A stretch of DNA of 21,004 nucleotides from Bacteroidota bacterium (GTDB lineage: Bacteria > Bacteroidota > Bacteroidia > UBA7662): assembly GCA_016868875.1 (NCBI GenBank), contig VGFN01000012.1, positions 1 to 21,004 of the forward strand. The letters run 5' to 3'. Shown piece by piece: positions 1 to 8,487 of the stretch (positions within the stretch are counted from its first letter, which is position 1; each line of letters begins with the position of its first letter). The translations under genes and the position numbers were made by a program. The notes beneath the pieces are model-generated. The model did no database searches and had not been told where the DNA came from. It was given only the letters and a program-made list of their open reading frames with translations.

Positions 1-1252
1 CCAAGGCATAGTAGTACTCACCTCTGGCTTGGTCCACCCCATAAAAATCCGTGATTTCTTGGCCATCAGGGCTGAGGGGAACGATTTCTTTCCCTTGCAT
101 ATCGTAGAGGTACAGGCGCTGGAATCCGGTTCTTTCACTGGAATGGACGAAGTGAGTCCCGCTTTGTAGAAAAACAAGATGATCATGCAAGTCCACCCAG
201 GTAACGGATTCCTCACGACGTAGCAGACGCCGTACCCCGCTTTGACGGTCGATTAAGTTCAAGTCCAAACGATTTTGGGCCCGATTCATGGTTTGAACCC
301 AAGCCAAACCGGCATCGTGGGTCCAGCCTATTCTCGCCAAATAATGTTCGGCATCGTCCCCCGTACGCTGATCTTCTTGGAGAAGGCAGCGGGGCGTTTT
401 CTCGTTCAATTCAAGGATCCAAAGGCTCACGGCTGCGTTTGCTTCCCCGGCTTTGGGGTATTTGAATCGCATTTCTTGGGGATAGAGGTTACCCTCGTAG
501 AGGGGTATGCTCATTTGAGGAACCTTCGATTCGTCAAAACGTAGGTAGAGCAGGGCGGTATTGTCCGGCGACCAGGCAAAGGCACGGGTTAGTTCCAATT
601 CTTCTTCGTAAACCCAATCCCCGTGACCGTTGATGATTTGATTGACGGCTCCGTCCAGGGTAACACGCCGCAGGCTTGAGCGTTCCAGGTCCTTGATATA
701 TAGGTCGTTTTGGTAAACAAAGGCAATGGAGCGACCGTCGGGTGAAAAAGCGGGGGCCATCACCTTGGCGCTATCCATCAAAGGGATGAAGCTGCGGTTA
801 CTTCGGCTCCAAACATAATAGACCGCTTTGGTAGAGTACCGATAGACCGATTCCGTTTGGGTGGAGAGCAAGAGTACCGTTTCATCGGGAGAAAGTTCCA
901 CATCATCCCAGATGAAGCCCTCCGGGTGGCTTGGGGTGCGCAACCAGCTCTCCTTGAGCAAGGTATCGGTGACTTGACCATCCTGGTAGGCATAAATAAG
1001 CAAGGCATTTTCGGGAATCGAATCCCCGATGCGTTGGTTGTTGTAATAATGAATACCGTCCTTCATTGGTTCCATAACACCGGCCCCTCGTTGGGCGTAT
1101 TTACCCGATGCAAAAATGGAGGTAAGGCTGAGTTCGTCTTCCGTGGCAGGGGCGTTGCGGGATTGGGCAAGGAGGGTTGTTGCTGCAGGTACAGCCGTTA
1201 AGGCGAGGAGAACGAGTATTCTTGCCTGTCGTACGAATTTGTTAAGGGTCAT
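1..1252 (-). CDS. Dipeptidyl-peptidase IV-like S9 peptidase, N-terminal part (runs off the left edge)
   Basis: Partial gene: the start codon is at 1252 and the frame stays open through base 1, giving 417 residues of a protein whose family is usually about 700-750. The N-terminus has a signal peptide (hydrophobic residues about 11-29, cleavage likely after LAQ at 28-30), so the enzyme should act in the periplasm. The rest is the DPP IV eight-bladed propeller: SPDGRSIAFVY near 170, then INGHGDWVYEEEL near 207-219. The glutamates at 216-218 correspond to the Glu pair that in this family holds the free N-terminus of the substrate. FDESKVP and KYPKAGEANAAV follow, both characteristic of Bacteroidota DPP IV. 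The catalytic Ser-Asp-His alpha/beta-hydrolase domain lies outside the window. The family removes X-Pro (or X-Ala) dipeptides from peptide N-termini. It starts 21 bp after the upstream receptor gene stops, so the two are probably co-transcribed. DPP IV versus a close S9B relative (prolyl tripeptidyl peptidase) cannot be settled from this half. Confidence 0.88.
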   Translation of the reverse strand, partial: MTLNKFVRQARILVLLALTAVPAATTLLAQSRNAPATEDELSLTSIFASGKYAQRGAGVMEPMKDGIHYYNNQRIGDSIPENALLIYAYQDGQVTDTLLKESWLRTPSHPEGFIWDDVELSPDETVLLLSTQTESVYRYSTKAVYYVWSRSNRSFIPLMDSAKVMAPAFSPDGRSIAFVYQNDLYIKDLERSSLRRVTLDGAVNQIINGHGDWVYEEELELTRAFAWSPDNTALLYLRFDESKVPQMSIPLYEGNLYPQEMRFKYPKAGEANAAVSLWILELNEKTPRCLLQEDQRTGDDAEHYLARIGWTHDAGLAWVQTMNRAQNRLDLNLIDRQSGVRRLLRREESVTWVDLHDHLVFLQSGTHFVHSSERTGFQRLYLYDMQGKEIVPLSPDGQEITDFYGVDQARGEYYYAL

Positions 1253-1273
1253 GGGGTCAGAGGGGATCAAGGT

Positions 1274-3556
1274 TTAGAGGTTCCATTGAGCTTGGAGGAG
1301 AAAGGCTCGAGGTGGGCCTAGATTGCCGGGGACGATGGCGTAGGCTCGGTTGAAGGCGTTCCTTACCAAGACCGACAATTTGAAATGTTGTTGAATTTGA
1401 TAGGCTGTACGCAAATCCACGATCCAATCGCCCTGGTTATTTTGTTGCCGAAATTCTGCGGTGCCTGGAATAAAGGTATAAAAAATATCGTCTATTTTGA
1501 GCATAAAGCTGTTGTAGCGCAGGTTAATACCCGCTTGCATTCGTCCTCTTTCCCATAAAAGGTCGGATCTCCAAAGGTGCCGGCTCCGGTATTTGAGGGT
1601 GTCTTCCACCACATAGTCCGGTTCCGAAGGAATAGGCATGGAGAACTGGGTTGGTTGGGTGAAGGTATAGCCCATCATCCACCGGAGCAGGTGGGTGCCC
1701 ACCCGGGCTTGCCCTTCGGTTCCGGCTTCCACACCCCACATCACGGCCGTGGTGTTCAGAAGATTAATTGCCTTGAATCCTGCGCCATCGGGCCATAATT
1801 TGAAACTAAATTCGATCATGTCGGTGTAGCGGGTATAGAATGTGGCAAGGTCCAAACCACCTTGGATTGTTCCGAATTTGAATCCTTGGCGTAGACCCAT
1901 TTCGCCACTCCAGCCCTGCTCCGGTTGCAAGGTGGGGTTGGGTAGGACCTCGACGGCTCCGCCCACCGCCCGCACATAGCGTTCGGCCACCGATGGCGCG
2001 CGAAAACCCTGACCTACCGAGGCCCGAAGATGCGTGGTGGGACAAAGGGCATAGGTCAACCCCGATCGAAATACCGGAAAACGAATACGAGGATCGGATT
2101 CGATCCGGGTGGATTCGATGCGACCCCCTAAGGAGAGACCCAAACGACCTGCTTGGATATCCATTTGGCTGTACAAGGCCACGGAGCGGCTGTTTCTATC
2201 GCCGTAAAGACCTTCGCTTTGTACATTGTTATGGAGGTAGGTAACGCCGCTGTTGCTGACCCAGGTGGATTTATTGGGCCCCACAAAGCGGCGCTGAAAT
2301 TGGTATTCGTGGTAGCGCATCAGGCCCCTAACATTGCGATCGCTGTCGCCCATGTTTTGGGTGAGGTACCAACGATTCTTGAGGGCATGGTTATTACCCC
2401 ATGGATCGGTATAGCGCAGGACAGGGTCCACCATGGCCCGGCGGCTGAGCAGGGTATCGTTGGTACCCGCAGACGGAAAATGGGCGGAATCCAAATTGTT
2501 CCAAAACAAAAAATTCCCAATTTTTTCGGTCATCAGGTTCGCAGCTATACTCAACATGAGTTTGGAACTGAGGCGATAACGCAAGGCGGTATTGGCGCGC
2601 AGTCGGTTGCCAAATTCGCCCACACGGTAGCCGGGATCAGTGAGGGCCATGGCGCCCACGGTCCAATCCAGTCGCCCGGAATTTTGTTGATAGAATCCGT
2701 TGATGCCGGATTGTAGAGGCATACGACCGGGATACGGGTCCGTGAATCGGGCCGGAGGGTGATCGTAACCCAAGGCGTAGGTTTGAAGCATACCACCCGG
2801 CTTGAGCCCCGGCCATTGGCTACGCAAATGAATGGCCCCACCCAGGGCCCCGCTTCCAAAAAGAACAGAGGAAGCTCCCTTGATGACTTCAATCTGTGAT
2901 AGTATTTCCATGGGCATAAAAGCCCAACGCACATCGTTGGCATCGGCACTAAGCAAGGGCATTTCGTCCAGGAGGACTTGAACCCTGCTTCCGGCACCGT
3001 AACTAAAACCCGAAGTACCCCGGATATTGGCCTGTCCGTTGACGATGCTTACCCCGGGTACCCGGTCCATGGCATCGTCCAGCCGGGTTAAGTTGTTTTG
3101 GCGCAGGAGTTCCGGTTGCAGGATTTGCATGGAGACCGAAACCTCCGAAAGCCTTTGTTCAAAGCGGCCAGCGCTGATGACCACGGCCTCCAGGTTCTGG
3201 GCAAGCGGTTCCATAACAATTTTCAGTGGGCCCCAGGTCCCGTTGGGTGCGGGGGATGGAACAGGGATCCACCGGGTTTGGTACCCTATGGCCGAAACCC
3301 GAAGGGAACAACCCTTGGCCACGGCAACCAATTCAAAGGTGCCATCGCTTCGGCTTGCCGTACCTCCGGTGGGAGGTGGGGTGGTGAAATTGCTGACAGG
3401 ACAGATCCACTGCAGGTTGGCTCCGGCCAAAGGGCTTAGGAGTTCGGCGTCCAGAACCTTGCCTTGAAGGGTGGTTTGAGCGTGGGCTCCAGCGATCAAG
3501 CCCAGGCTTAAAGCAGCCAGAGCCCCTATCCATGTTTTTAGAGTTGTATGGTCCAT
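1274..3556 (-). CDS. TonB-dependent outer-membrane receptor with N-terminal carboxypeptidase-regulatory-like domain
   Basis: 760-residue outer-membrane transporter powered by TonB-ExbBD. Residues 1-26 are a signal peptide ending AGAHAQ. Residues about 28-115 form a CarboxypepD_reg-like (Ig-like) domain, with SDGTFELVAVA and a GYQTRWIPV-like strand. The plug runs from about 125 to 245: a TonB-box-like VVISAG, DAMDRVPGVS, INGQANIRG-type text and VEVIKG-like IEVIKGASSVLFGSGALGG. The remainder is a 22-strand-type barrel ending in an aromatic-rich terminal strand (LLQAQWNL). The ATG lies inside the last codons of the receptor gene upstream, a 19-bp frame overlap that implies translational coupling. 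Its plug and C-terminal text (RNAFNRAYAIVPGNLG) closely parallel the neighbour's (RNALNRSWMPVPGNIG), so the two are tandem paralogues. The substrate is unknown: no SusD partner is present, and I see nothing specific for haem, cobalamin or siderophore. Confidence 0.9.
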   Translation of the reverse strand: MDHTTLKTWIGALAALSLGLIAGAHAQTTLQGKVLDAELLSPLAGANLQWICPVSNFTTPPPTGGTASRSDGTFELVAVAKGCSLRVSAIGYQTRWIPVPSPAPNGTWGPLKIVMEPLAQNLEAVVISAGRFEQRLSEVSVSMQILQPELLRQNNLTRLDDAMDRVPGVSIVNGQANIRGTSGFSYGAGSRVQVLLDEMPLLSADANDVRWAFMPMEILSQIEVIKGASSVLFGSGALGGAIHLRSQWPGLKPGGMLQTYALGYDHPPARFTDPYPGRMPLQSGINGFYQQNSGRLDWTVGAMALTDPGYRVGEFGNRLRANTALRYRLSSKLMLSIAANLMTEKIGNFLFWNNLDSAHFPSAGTNDTLLSRRAMVDPVLRYTDPWGNNHALKNRWYLTQNMGDSDRNVRGLMRYHEYQFQRRFVGPNKSTWVSNSGVTYLHNNVQSEGLYGDRNSRSVALYSQMDIQAGRLGLSLGGRIESTRIESDPRIRFPVFRSGLTYALCPTTHLRASVGQGFRAPSVAERYVRAVGGAVEVLPNPTLQPEQGWSGEMGLRQGFKFGTIQGGLDLATFYTRYTDMIEFSFKLWPDGAGFKAINLLNTTAVMWGVEAGTEGQARVGTHLLRWMMGYTFTQPTQFSMPIPSEPDYVVEDTLKYRSRHLWRSDLLWERGRMQAGINLRYNSFMLKIDDIFYTFIPGTAEFRQQNNQGDWIVDLRTAYQIQQHFKLSVLVRNAFNRAYAIVPGNLGPPRAFLLQAQWNL

Positions 3557-5793
3557 TGCACTTGAAAGTTGCGTTGTTCTCCAATATTACCGGGTACGGG
3601 CATCCAACTTCGATTCAGGGCATTGCGCACGATAAAATTGAATCGGTAACGGCCTTGCTGTCCGGTCCATCCCAGGCGGAAGTCCACCAACCAATCCCCG
3701 TACCTTGTCCGAATTCGATGATCCAACAAGCCAGGAATAAATCGGTAATAGTCCTTGTCGATATTGAGGGGGATGGAATTGTAACGGATTTGGCTGGTCA
3801 AGGTCCAGGACTTGAGGTGGCACGAAAATTCAGCCCGTAACAAATGACGATATCGGTACTTGAGAAAGCGCATCAGGTCTGTTAGGGTTGAATTGTAGGT
3901 GGAATCAAAGGCTGGCGGACGCAAGTTGAGTGGATTGCTGAACGTGTACCCCAAACGGTATTGGAACAGGCCCTTGGACCAGGGGAGGCTTCCACTTAAT
4001 TGAGCCTCAACGCCTTGGATTAATGCTTCGGGAACCCCCATGGGTTTAAATCGCGCGTATTTTTGAAATAACCGTGAATTTTTCTCCTCGGTACTGAGGT
4101 TGGGGTCATTGAACCACGCTGAATCTTGGGCATCGTAAACGGCCGGCAGGGAAACTTCAAAATTAAATTCGACCAGGTTGCGGTAAAAGGAGTGGAACAG
4201 GGCCAGGTCCAGTTCGGGTTGCCAAGTACTACGTCCAAATCGATGCAGATAACCCACTTCGGCAGACCAACTTTCTTCGGCGTTCAAGGTGCTATCCCCC
4301 AGAATTCGTACCCCGCCGATTTTGGAATTGGAATAAAGTTCAGCAATGCTGGGTAAACGAAAGCCTTGGCCGATAGAGGCCCGCAGGAATCCACCTCGGG
4401 CCGCATCCGGCAAGGGGTCCACCCGCAACGGCATAATTTCCACCACCATGGTATCCGAAGAAGTTGAAGGCGCAAAGAGGTGGTAATTCAGGGAAGTTCG
4501 GATTTGAGGTAGGGTAAGGCGTTCCAGCCCGTTCGTAACATAACGCTCCATACGCATTCCGGCCCCCCATGTCCAGCGATTTTCTTGATAATCGGCTTGG
4601 GCGTAGAGGGCTTGCTGCGAAGATCCTTGTTGGCGGTAAAGATTCTTGGAATCGATGGTATTCTGCTGGATAACCGCCCCAACCATCACGGATAGGTTCT
4701 GGGAAGGAAGAATCCAACGCAAGGTTGGTTCGCTGTAGGCCATCAGGGCCAAAGCAAAATCTTCGTTGTTAAAATTATTGTAGGAGTAATAATACCGGTT
4801 CAACCACCGGAATTGAAAGCGAGCACCGAGGTACATGATGGAGGGATCCAAAAGCCAGCGTCGGTTGATTTGTGGATTGGTGGAGCCGACCGCAGGTACG
4901 AAGGCATCGGTATCGCTTTTCCAAATGGAAAACAAGCGCATGGAATCAATCAAAAAATGACCGGCTAAACCAGCCGACCAACCGCGCCCCAAGTTTTGTC
5001 GCAGGTTCAAGCCGCCGCGCAGTCTTTTGCTGGTTTCGCCTATCCTAAAGCCTTGGTCTGCAACGGCTTGAAAACTTCCCGACACCTCGGTGTTTCCGTA
5101 GCGAGCGCTATGCAAATACGATAAGCCGTTCATGGTCGGGTAATTCGAACGACCCCAGGGGTTCCGATGAAAGGTCGGTGGCTCGGCGTAGATTCCACTG
5201 AATCCGCTAATGACATGCAAGGGTTCCGAGCCCGGGCGGCGGGTACGAAAATGAACTACCCCGCCCAAGGCCGATGAACCGTAGAGGGCAGAACCTGCGG
5301 TCTTGAGGACTTCGATTTGTTCCAGTTGTTCGGTGGGTAGTAATTTCCAGTGGACTTCGGCTGCATCGGCGGATAGGAGCGGTAACCCGTCCAAAAGCAT
5401 CAAGGCCCGGCTACCGGCGTTGAGGGTAAATCCCCCGCTACCCCGGATACTCAATTGGCCCCGAAGACTGTAAACCCCGGACATCCGATTCAAGGCATCT
5501 TCGGGGGTGAGGCTGTTAAAGGTTTCGGCATCTTGGCGGGTAAGGAGCCCCAAACTGGCGGTAGATCGTTCCGGTCGTTGGATCATGCGGGATGTGGTCA
5601 CCACCACCGGTTGCAAAACCTTGAGGTTGGCATTCCAGACGGTATCGCGGGTGGGCAGGTTAACCGAAGTTGGGGGGGTACTTGCCTGTCCCTGCATAGG
5701 GACGGGATGGATCATCAAAGCAAAGAGGATCACCCCAAAGGAATGTCGAATTAACGCAAACAAGGCCGGTCTTGAAAAACCGAATTTAGCCAT
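3538..5793 (-). CDS. TonB-dependent outer-membrane receptor, without regulatory-like N-terminal domain
   Basis: I place the start at the ATG at 5793, giving 751 residues. The frame stays open upstream to 5889, but the segment after this Met begins with basic and hydrophobic residues and ends PVPMQGQA, a normal signal peptide, whereas the longer version would bury it behind about 32 extra residues. The mature protein goes almost directly into the plug (VVVTTSR, then LTPEDALNRMSGVYSLRG, LMLLDGLPLLSADA, IEVLKTAGSALYGSSALGG). It therefore lacks the CarboxypepD_reg-like domain of its downstream paralogue. The beta-barrel fills the rest and ends FQVQWTIQL. It is the first gene of the minus-strand operon that continues with the second receptor and the DPP IV-like peptidase. 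Its start codon sits 7 bp from that of the divergent dprA, so its promoter must lie within the dprA reading frame. Substrate unknown. Confidence 0.88.
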   Translation of the reverse strand: MAKFGFSRPALFALIRHSFGVILFALMIHPVPMQGQASTPPTSVNLPTRDTVWNANLKVLQPVVVTTSRMIQRPERSTASLGLLTRQDAETFNSLTPEDALNRMSGVYSLRGQLSIRGSGGFTLNAGSRALMLLDGLPLLSADAAEVHWKLLPTEQLEQIEVLKTAGSALYGSSALGGVVHFRTRRPGSEPLHVISGFSGIYAEPPTFHRNPWGRSNYPTMNGLSYLHSARYGNTEVSGSFQAVADQGFRIGETSKRLRGGLNLRQNLGRGWSAGLAGHFLIDSMRLFSIWKSDTDAFVPAVGSTNPQINRRWLLDPSIMYLGARFQFRWLNRYYYSYNNFNNEDFALALMAYSEPTLRWILPSQNLSVMVGAVIQQNTIDSKNLYRQQGSSQQALYAQADYQENRWTWGAGMRMERYVTNGLERLTLPQIRTSLNYHLFAPSTSSDTMVVEIMPLRVDPLPDAARGGFLRASIGQGFRLPSIAELYSNSKIGGVRILGDSTLNAEESWSAEVGYLHRFGRSTWQPELDLALFHSFYRNLVEFNFEVSLPAVYDAQDSAWFNDPNLSTEEKNSRLFQKYARFKPMGVPEALIQGVEAQLSGSLPWSKGLFQYRLGYTFSNPLNLRPPAFDSTYNSTLTDLMRFLKYRYRHLLRAEFSCHLKSWTLTSQIRYNSIPLNIDKDYYRFIPGLLDHRIRTRYGDWLVDFRLGWTGQQGRYRFNFIVRNALNRSWMPVPGNIGEQRNFQVQWTIQL

Positions 5794-5800
5794 AAAAGGC

Positions 5801-7081
5801 ATGAAAAAGGAAACGGTCATTGAACTCATGGCAAAGGCCACTCTGCCTGGGGTTGGGCCGGTCACCATTCGTAAGGTGCTGGCAGACATGGCCTCGGTTC
5901 AAAATCCTTGGGAAACAGCTCATGGGTCACAGAAATCACAAGAGAAAGCGCAGCCTGCATCACCGAATTGGATAGAGTTGATGTTAGGGGCTGAAGCCGA
6001 TCATTTGGCTGCCATGGGGCCTTGGGGGAAGCGATTGGCCTCGGCCATGAACAAAGACAAAGACGGCCGAATTTTGCAAAACAACCTGGCTTTCTTCCGA
6101 AGAGAATGGGAGATCAGCCAAGGTGAAGGCATACGATGGGTGGACCTGCATGCAGAAGATTACCCAACTCAACTCAAGGACTGCACCAATGCGCCGCTTT
6201 TGCTCTATGTGAAGGGCGCATTGCCAACCCAATACGAGTACAGTTTGGCGGTGGTGGGTACCCGTAACATGAGTTCGTACGGGGCCTATATCCTGCGTCA
6301 GTTCATGGAGGAGCTCTCGAAAGGTTGGCAAGATTCGGCTCATAAGCTTATAGTGGTTAGTGGATTGGCTCGAGGTGTGGATTCCCATGCCCACCAATTG
6401 GCCCTTGAATGCGGTATGGTGACCTTGGGTGTTATGGCCAATGGATTGGCTTCGGTATATCCCGCCCAAAATCGGGGCCTGGCCTCCAGAATTTTGCGGG
6501 ACGGAGCCTTAATCAGCGAGTCTCCGGCATACCAATCTGCCGATGCTCGTTTGTTCGCGAGCAGGAATCGTATTATCGCCGGGATATGTTCAGGGACTTT
6601 GGTTGCGGAGGCAGCAGCCCGCGGTGGAGCCCTGATTACCGCCCGTTTTGCTCAGGAATACGGACGCCATGTTTTGGCCTTTCCGGGCAGGGTGACCGAC
6701 CAAAATTCCCGCGGATGTTTGCAAATGATCATGGAAGGTCAAGCCTTGATGACCTGTTCACCATATGATTTAGCAACCCTGATGAAGTGGCCTGTTAGGG
6801 GACCCGGTCTTGAAGATATCCGAATGCAGGGACCTACCCAAACGGCTCAAGACACACCCTTGATCCACGGTGACCATGAGTCCAACATCACTGTTCAACA
6901 TTTGGGCATCGGTGCCGCTCAATTGATTTCGTCTATGGAATTGCACGAACCCCTTGCATCCGAATTGCTTTGGGAATCATACCCCGGGGATTATCCAGGA
7001 TTTGTATGCGCAATCTTTGAATTGGAAACCAAAGGCTGGATCACCAGGAATTCAACGGGAGCCTTGGTTCGAATTCGCTGA
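5801..7081 (+). CDS. dprA: DNA-processing protein DprA
   Basis: Cytoplasmic single-stranded-DNA-binding protein of natural transformation; in the family it loads RecA onto incoming strands. I use the ATG at 5801 (426 residues). The open frame extends upstream to 5507, but that part is antisense to the receptor signal and plug sequence and has no DprA similarity. From this start the N-terminus reads as a helix-hairpin-helix (LPGVGPVTIRKVL, residues 15-27). The Rossmann-like DprA core follows: LAVVGTRNMSSYG at 149-161, SGLARGVDSHAH at 187-198, GVMANGLASVYP at 210-221, SRNRIIAG at 254-261 and GALITARFA at 276-284. A C-terminal winged-helix-like region (about 355-426) ends the protein. It is monocistronic in this window, divergent from the receptor operon and convergent with the ABC ATPase, with a 12-bp gap. 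Length is slightly above the usual 360-380, accounted for by an insertion at about 36-60. Confidence 0.95.
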   Translation: MKKETVIELMAKATLPGVGPVTIRKVLADMASVQNPWETAHGSQKSQEKAQPASPNWIELMLGAEADHLAAMGPWGKRLASAMNKDKDGRILQNNLAFFRREWEISQGEGIRWVDLHAEDYPTQLKDCTNAPLLLYVKGALPTQYEYSLAVVGTRNMSSYGAYILRQFMEELSKGWQDSAHKLIVVSGLARGVDSHAHQLALECGMVTLGVMANGLASVYPAQNRGLASRILRDGALISESPAYQSADARLFASRNRIIAGICSGTLVAEAAARGGALITARFAQEYGRHVLAFPGRVTDQNSRGCLQMIMEGQALMTCSPYDLATLMKWPVRGPGLEDIRMQGPTQTAQDTPLIHGDHESNITVQHLGIGAAQLISSMELHEPLASELLWESYPGDYPGFVCAIFELETKGWITRNSTGALVRIR

Positions 7082-7093
7082 AACCAAAACGAA

Positions 7094-7693
7094 TTAACCG
7101 TTGTGGCCTTGCAAGACCAAGACTTTACCACAACGGGAATATTCCACTGGGTCATTGGAGGCGATGACCAAACATCGATTTTGGGAAACCATGGGCAAAA
7201 GGGCTTGAAACCAGGTTTGGCCATGCGCATCCAGATGATTATGGGGTTCGTCTAGAAGCAGTAGGGAAGAATCGCTGAGAAGGGCCAGAACCAATCGCAA
7301 TTTCTGGGTCATGCCAGAACTGAAATGACGAATTTGCAGCGATGAAGAGGCTCTAAGGCCCGATGCTTCAAGTTCGAGGAACGGATCGAAGCCTGCAAGG
7401 ATAGGGTTAAGACCAAAATGGAAATCAAGCAATTCCCTCAACGTAAATTCACCGGGAAGCTCCATGCTCGGAGCGGCCAGGGCAGGCCGGCCTTTGGGTG
7501 GTTCGCTCCATTGCACCTGTCCCAAGTCAGGACGTACCAGCTCGGCGAGGCAAAGCAACAAGGTCGATTTCCCGCTTCCGTTGGGACCGGTGATGGCAAG
7601 GCCGGTACCCGGCTCAATTCTTGTGTTAAGATTTTGGAAGAGCCATTGACCACGGAATTGCTTGCCTATGGATTCAAGCTGACAAACAGGCAT
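7094..7693 (-). CDS. Small ABC-type ATPase, CcmA-like, without a visible permease
   Basis: 199-residue cytoplasmic nucleotide-binding domain. It has Walker A GPNGSGKST (36-44), a Q-loop area reading AAPSMELPGEFTLRELL (73-89), a divergent signature FSSGMTQ (124-130), Walker B LLLLDEP (144-150) and D-loop HNHLD (151-155). The position where ABC ATPases normally carry the switch histidine reads IASNDP (177-182), so Asn180 stands in its place. The overall look is that of the haem-exporter ATPase CcmA and relatives. No membrane permease gene is adjacent, so its transport partner, if any, is encoded elsewhere. It is the last gene of the lipid A unit, starting 17 bp after the lpxA stop, and is probably co-transcribed. 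A role in lipopolysaccharide or lipid export would suit the location but is inference. It is convergent with dprA. Confidence 0.85.
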   Translation of the reverse strand: MPVCQLESIGKQFRGQWLFQNLNTRIEPGTGLAITGPNGSGKSTLLLCLAELVRPDLGQVQWSEPPKGRPALAAPSMELPGEFTLRELLDFHFGLNPILAGFDPFLELEASGLRASSSLQIRHFSSGMTQKLRLVLALLSDSSLLLLDEPHNHLDAHGQTWFQALLPMVSQNRCLVIASNDPVEYSRCGKVLVLQGHNG

Positions 7694-7710
7694 GAAAAAC
7701 GAATGCTGTA

Positions 7711-8487
7711 TTATTCAATCATTCCACGAATCACTCCTACACTGGAATGCCGAATGAATTGCAAAATTCGATCTCTAAGTTTGGAAGGCGCGATATCCAC
7801 TTCGACTTGTTCAATAGCTCGGGTAATGTTATAGCCTCGAACATAAATTACGCGATACACGTCTTCAATCAATCGAATCTCATCTTCTTTGAAACCCCTG
7901 CGACGGAGTCCAATCACGTTGACCCCGGCAAAAGATAGGGGGTCCTTGGCGCATTTTACAAAGGGTGGAACATCTTTGCGGACTAGGGATCCACCTCCTA
8001 CAAAGCTGTGTTCGCCGATGGTTAGAAACTGCTGCACTGCAACCAATCCCTCCAATATGGCCCAATTATGGACGGTAATATGCCCCGCCAAGGTGGCCAA
8101 ATTAGCCATAATGACATGGTCACCCAGCAAGCAATCGTGGGCAACGTGGGTATAGGCCATGAGCAGGCAGTCTCGACCCACAACGGTTTCGTTGCGATCG
8201 GTGGTGCCTCGGTTGATGGTCACACATTCTCGGATAACGCTGCGATCGCCGATCCGGGTTAAGGTGGGTTCGCCACGGTATTTCAGGTCCTGTGGAGGGG
8301 CAGAAATGACAGCTCCTGGAAAAATTTGCACAGCATCTCCAATCCGAGCCCCTTTCATGATGGTGCACCCTGGCCCTAACCAACAACGGTCGCCAATGAT
8401 CACATCTTCTTCGATGGTCACAAAAGGAGAAATGACGGTGCCCTGACCAATTCGCGCTTTGGGGTCTATGTTGGCGAGTTTGCTCAT
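7711..8487 (-). CDS. lpxA: Acyl-ACP--UDP-N-acetylglucosamine O-acyltransferase
   Basis: First committed acylation of lipid A synthesis: transfers a 3-hydroxyacyl chain from acyl carrier protein to the 3-OH of UDP-GlcNAc, in the cytoplasm. The 258-residue length is normal for the family. Residues 1-185 are left-handed beta-helix hexapeptide repeats (ARIGQG, VIIGDR, ARIGDA and so on). DLKYRGEPT is at 67-75, and the catalytic histidine lies in THVAHDCLLGD (His117, equivalent to E. coli His125). The helical C-terminal domain begins near GVNVIGLRRRGF. The start codon overlaps the lpxC-fabZ stop in an ATGA arrangement, so translation is probably coupled. Confidence 0.96.
   Translation of the reverse strand: MSKLANIDPKARIGQGTVISPFVTIEEDVIIGDRCWLGPGCTIMKGARIGDAVQIFPGAVISAPPQDLKYRGEPTLTRIGDRSVIRECVTINRGTTDRNETVVGRDCLLMAYTHVAHDCLLGDHVIMANLATLAGHITVHNWAILEGLVAVQQFLTIGEHSFVGGGSLVRKDVPPFVKCAKDPLSFAGVNVIGLRRRGFKEDEIRLIEDVYRVIYVRGYNITRAIEQVEVDIAPSKLRDRILQFIRHSSVGVIRGMIE

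Noticed and set aside
2153..2716. 187-codon plus-strand frame over the first receptor
   Set aside because: Antisense of barrel-coding sequence with no recognisable domain; the receptor frame explains the region.
5507..5800. N-terminal extension of DprA by 98 codons
   Set aside because: This part lies opposite the receptor signal peptide and plug and resembles no DprA N-terminus; the helix-hairpin-helix begins just after ATG 5801.
5794..5889. N-terminal extension of the second receptor
   Set aside because: It would put about 32 residues ahead of a good signal peptide and run into the dprA coding strand.
7072..7095. AATTCG / CGAATT inverted repeat at the dprA-ABC ATPase junction
   Set aside because: Six A+T-rich pairs with a 12-nt loop and no T-run; it spans the ends of both genes and may be chance.
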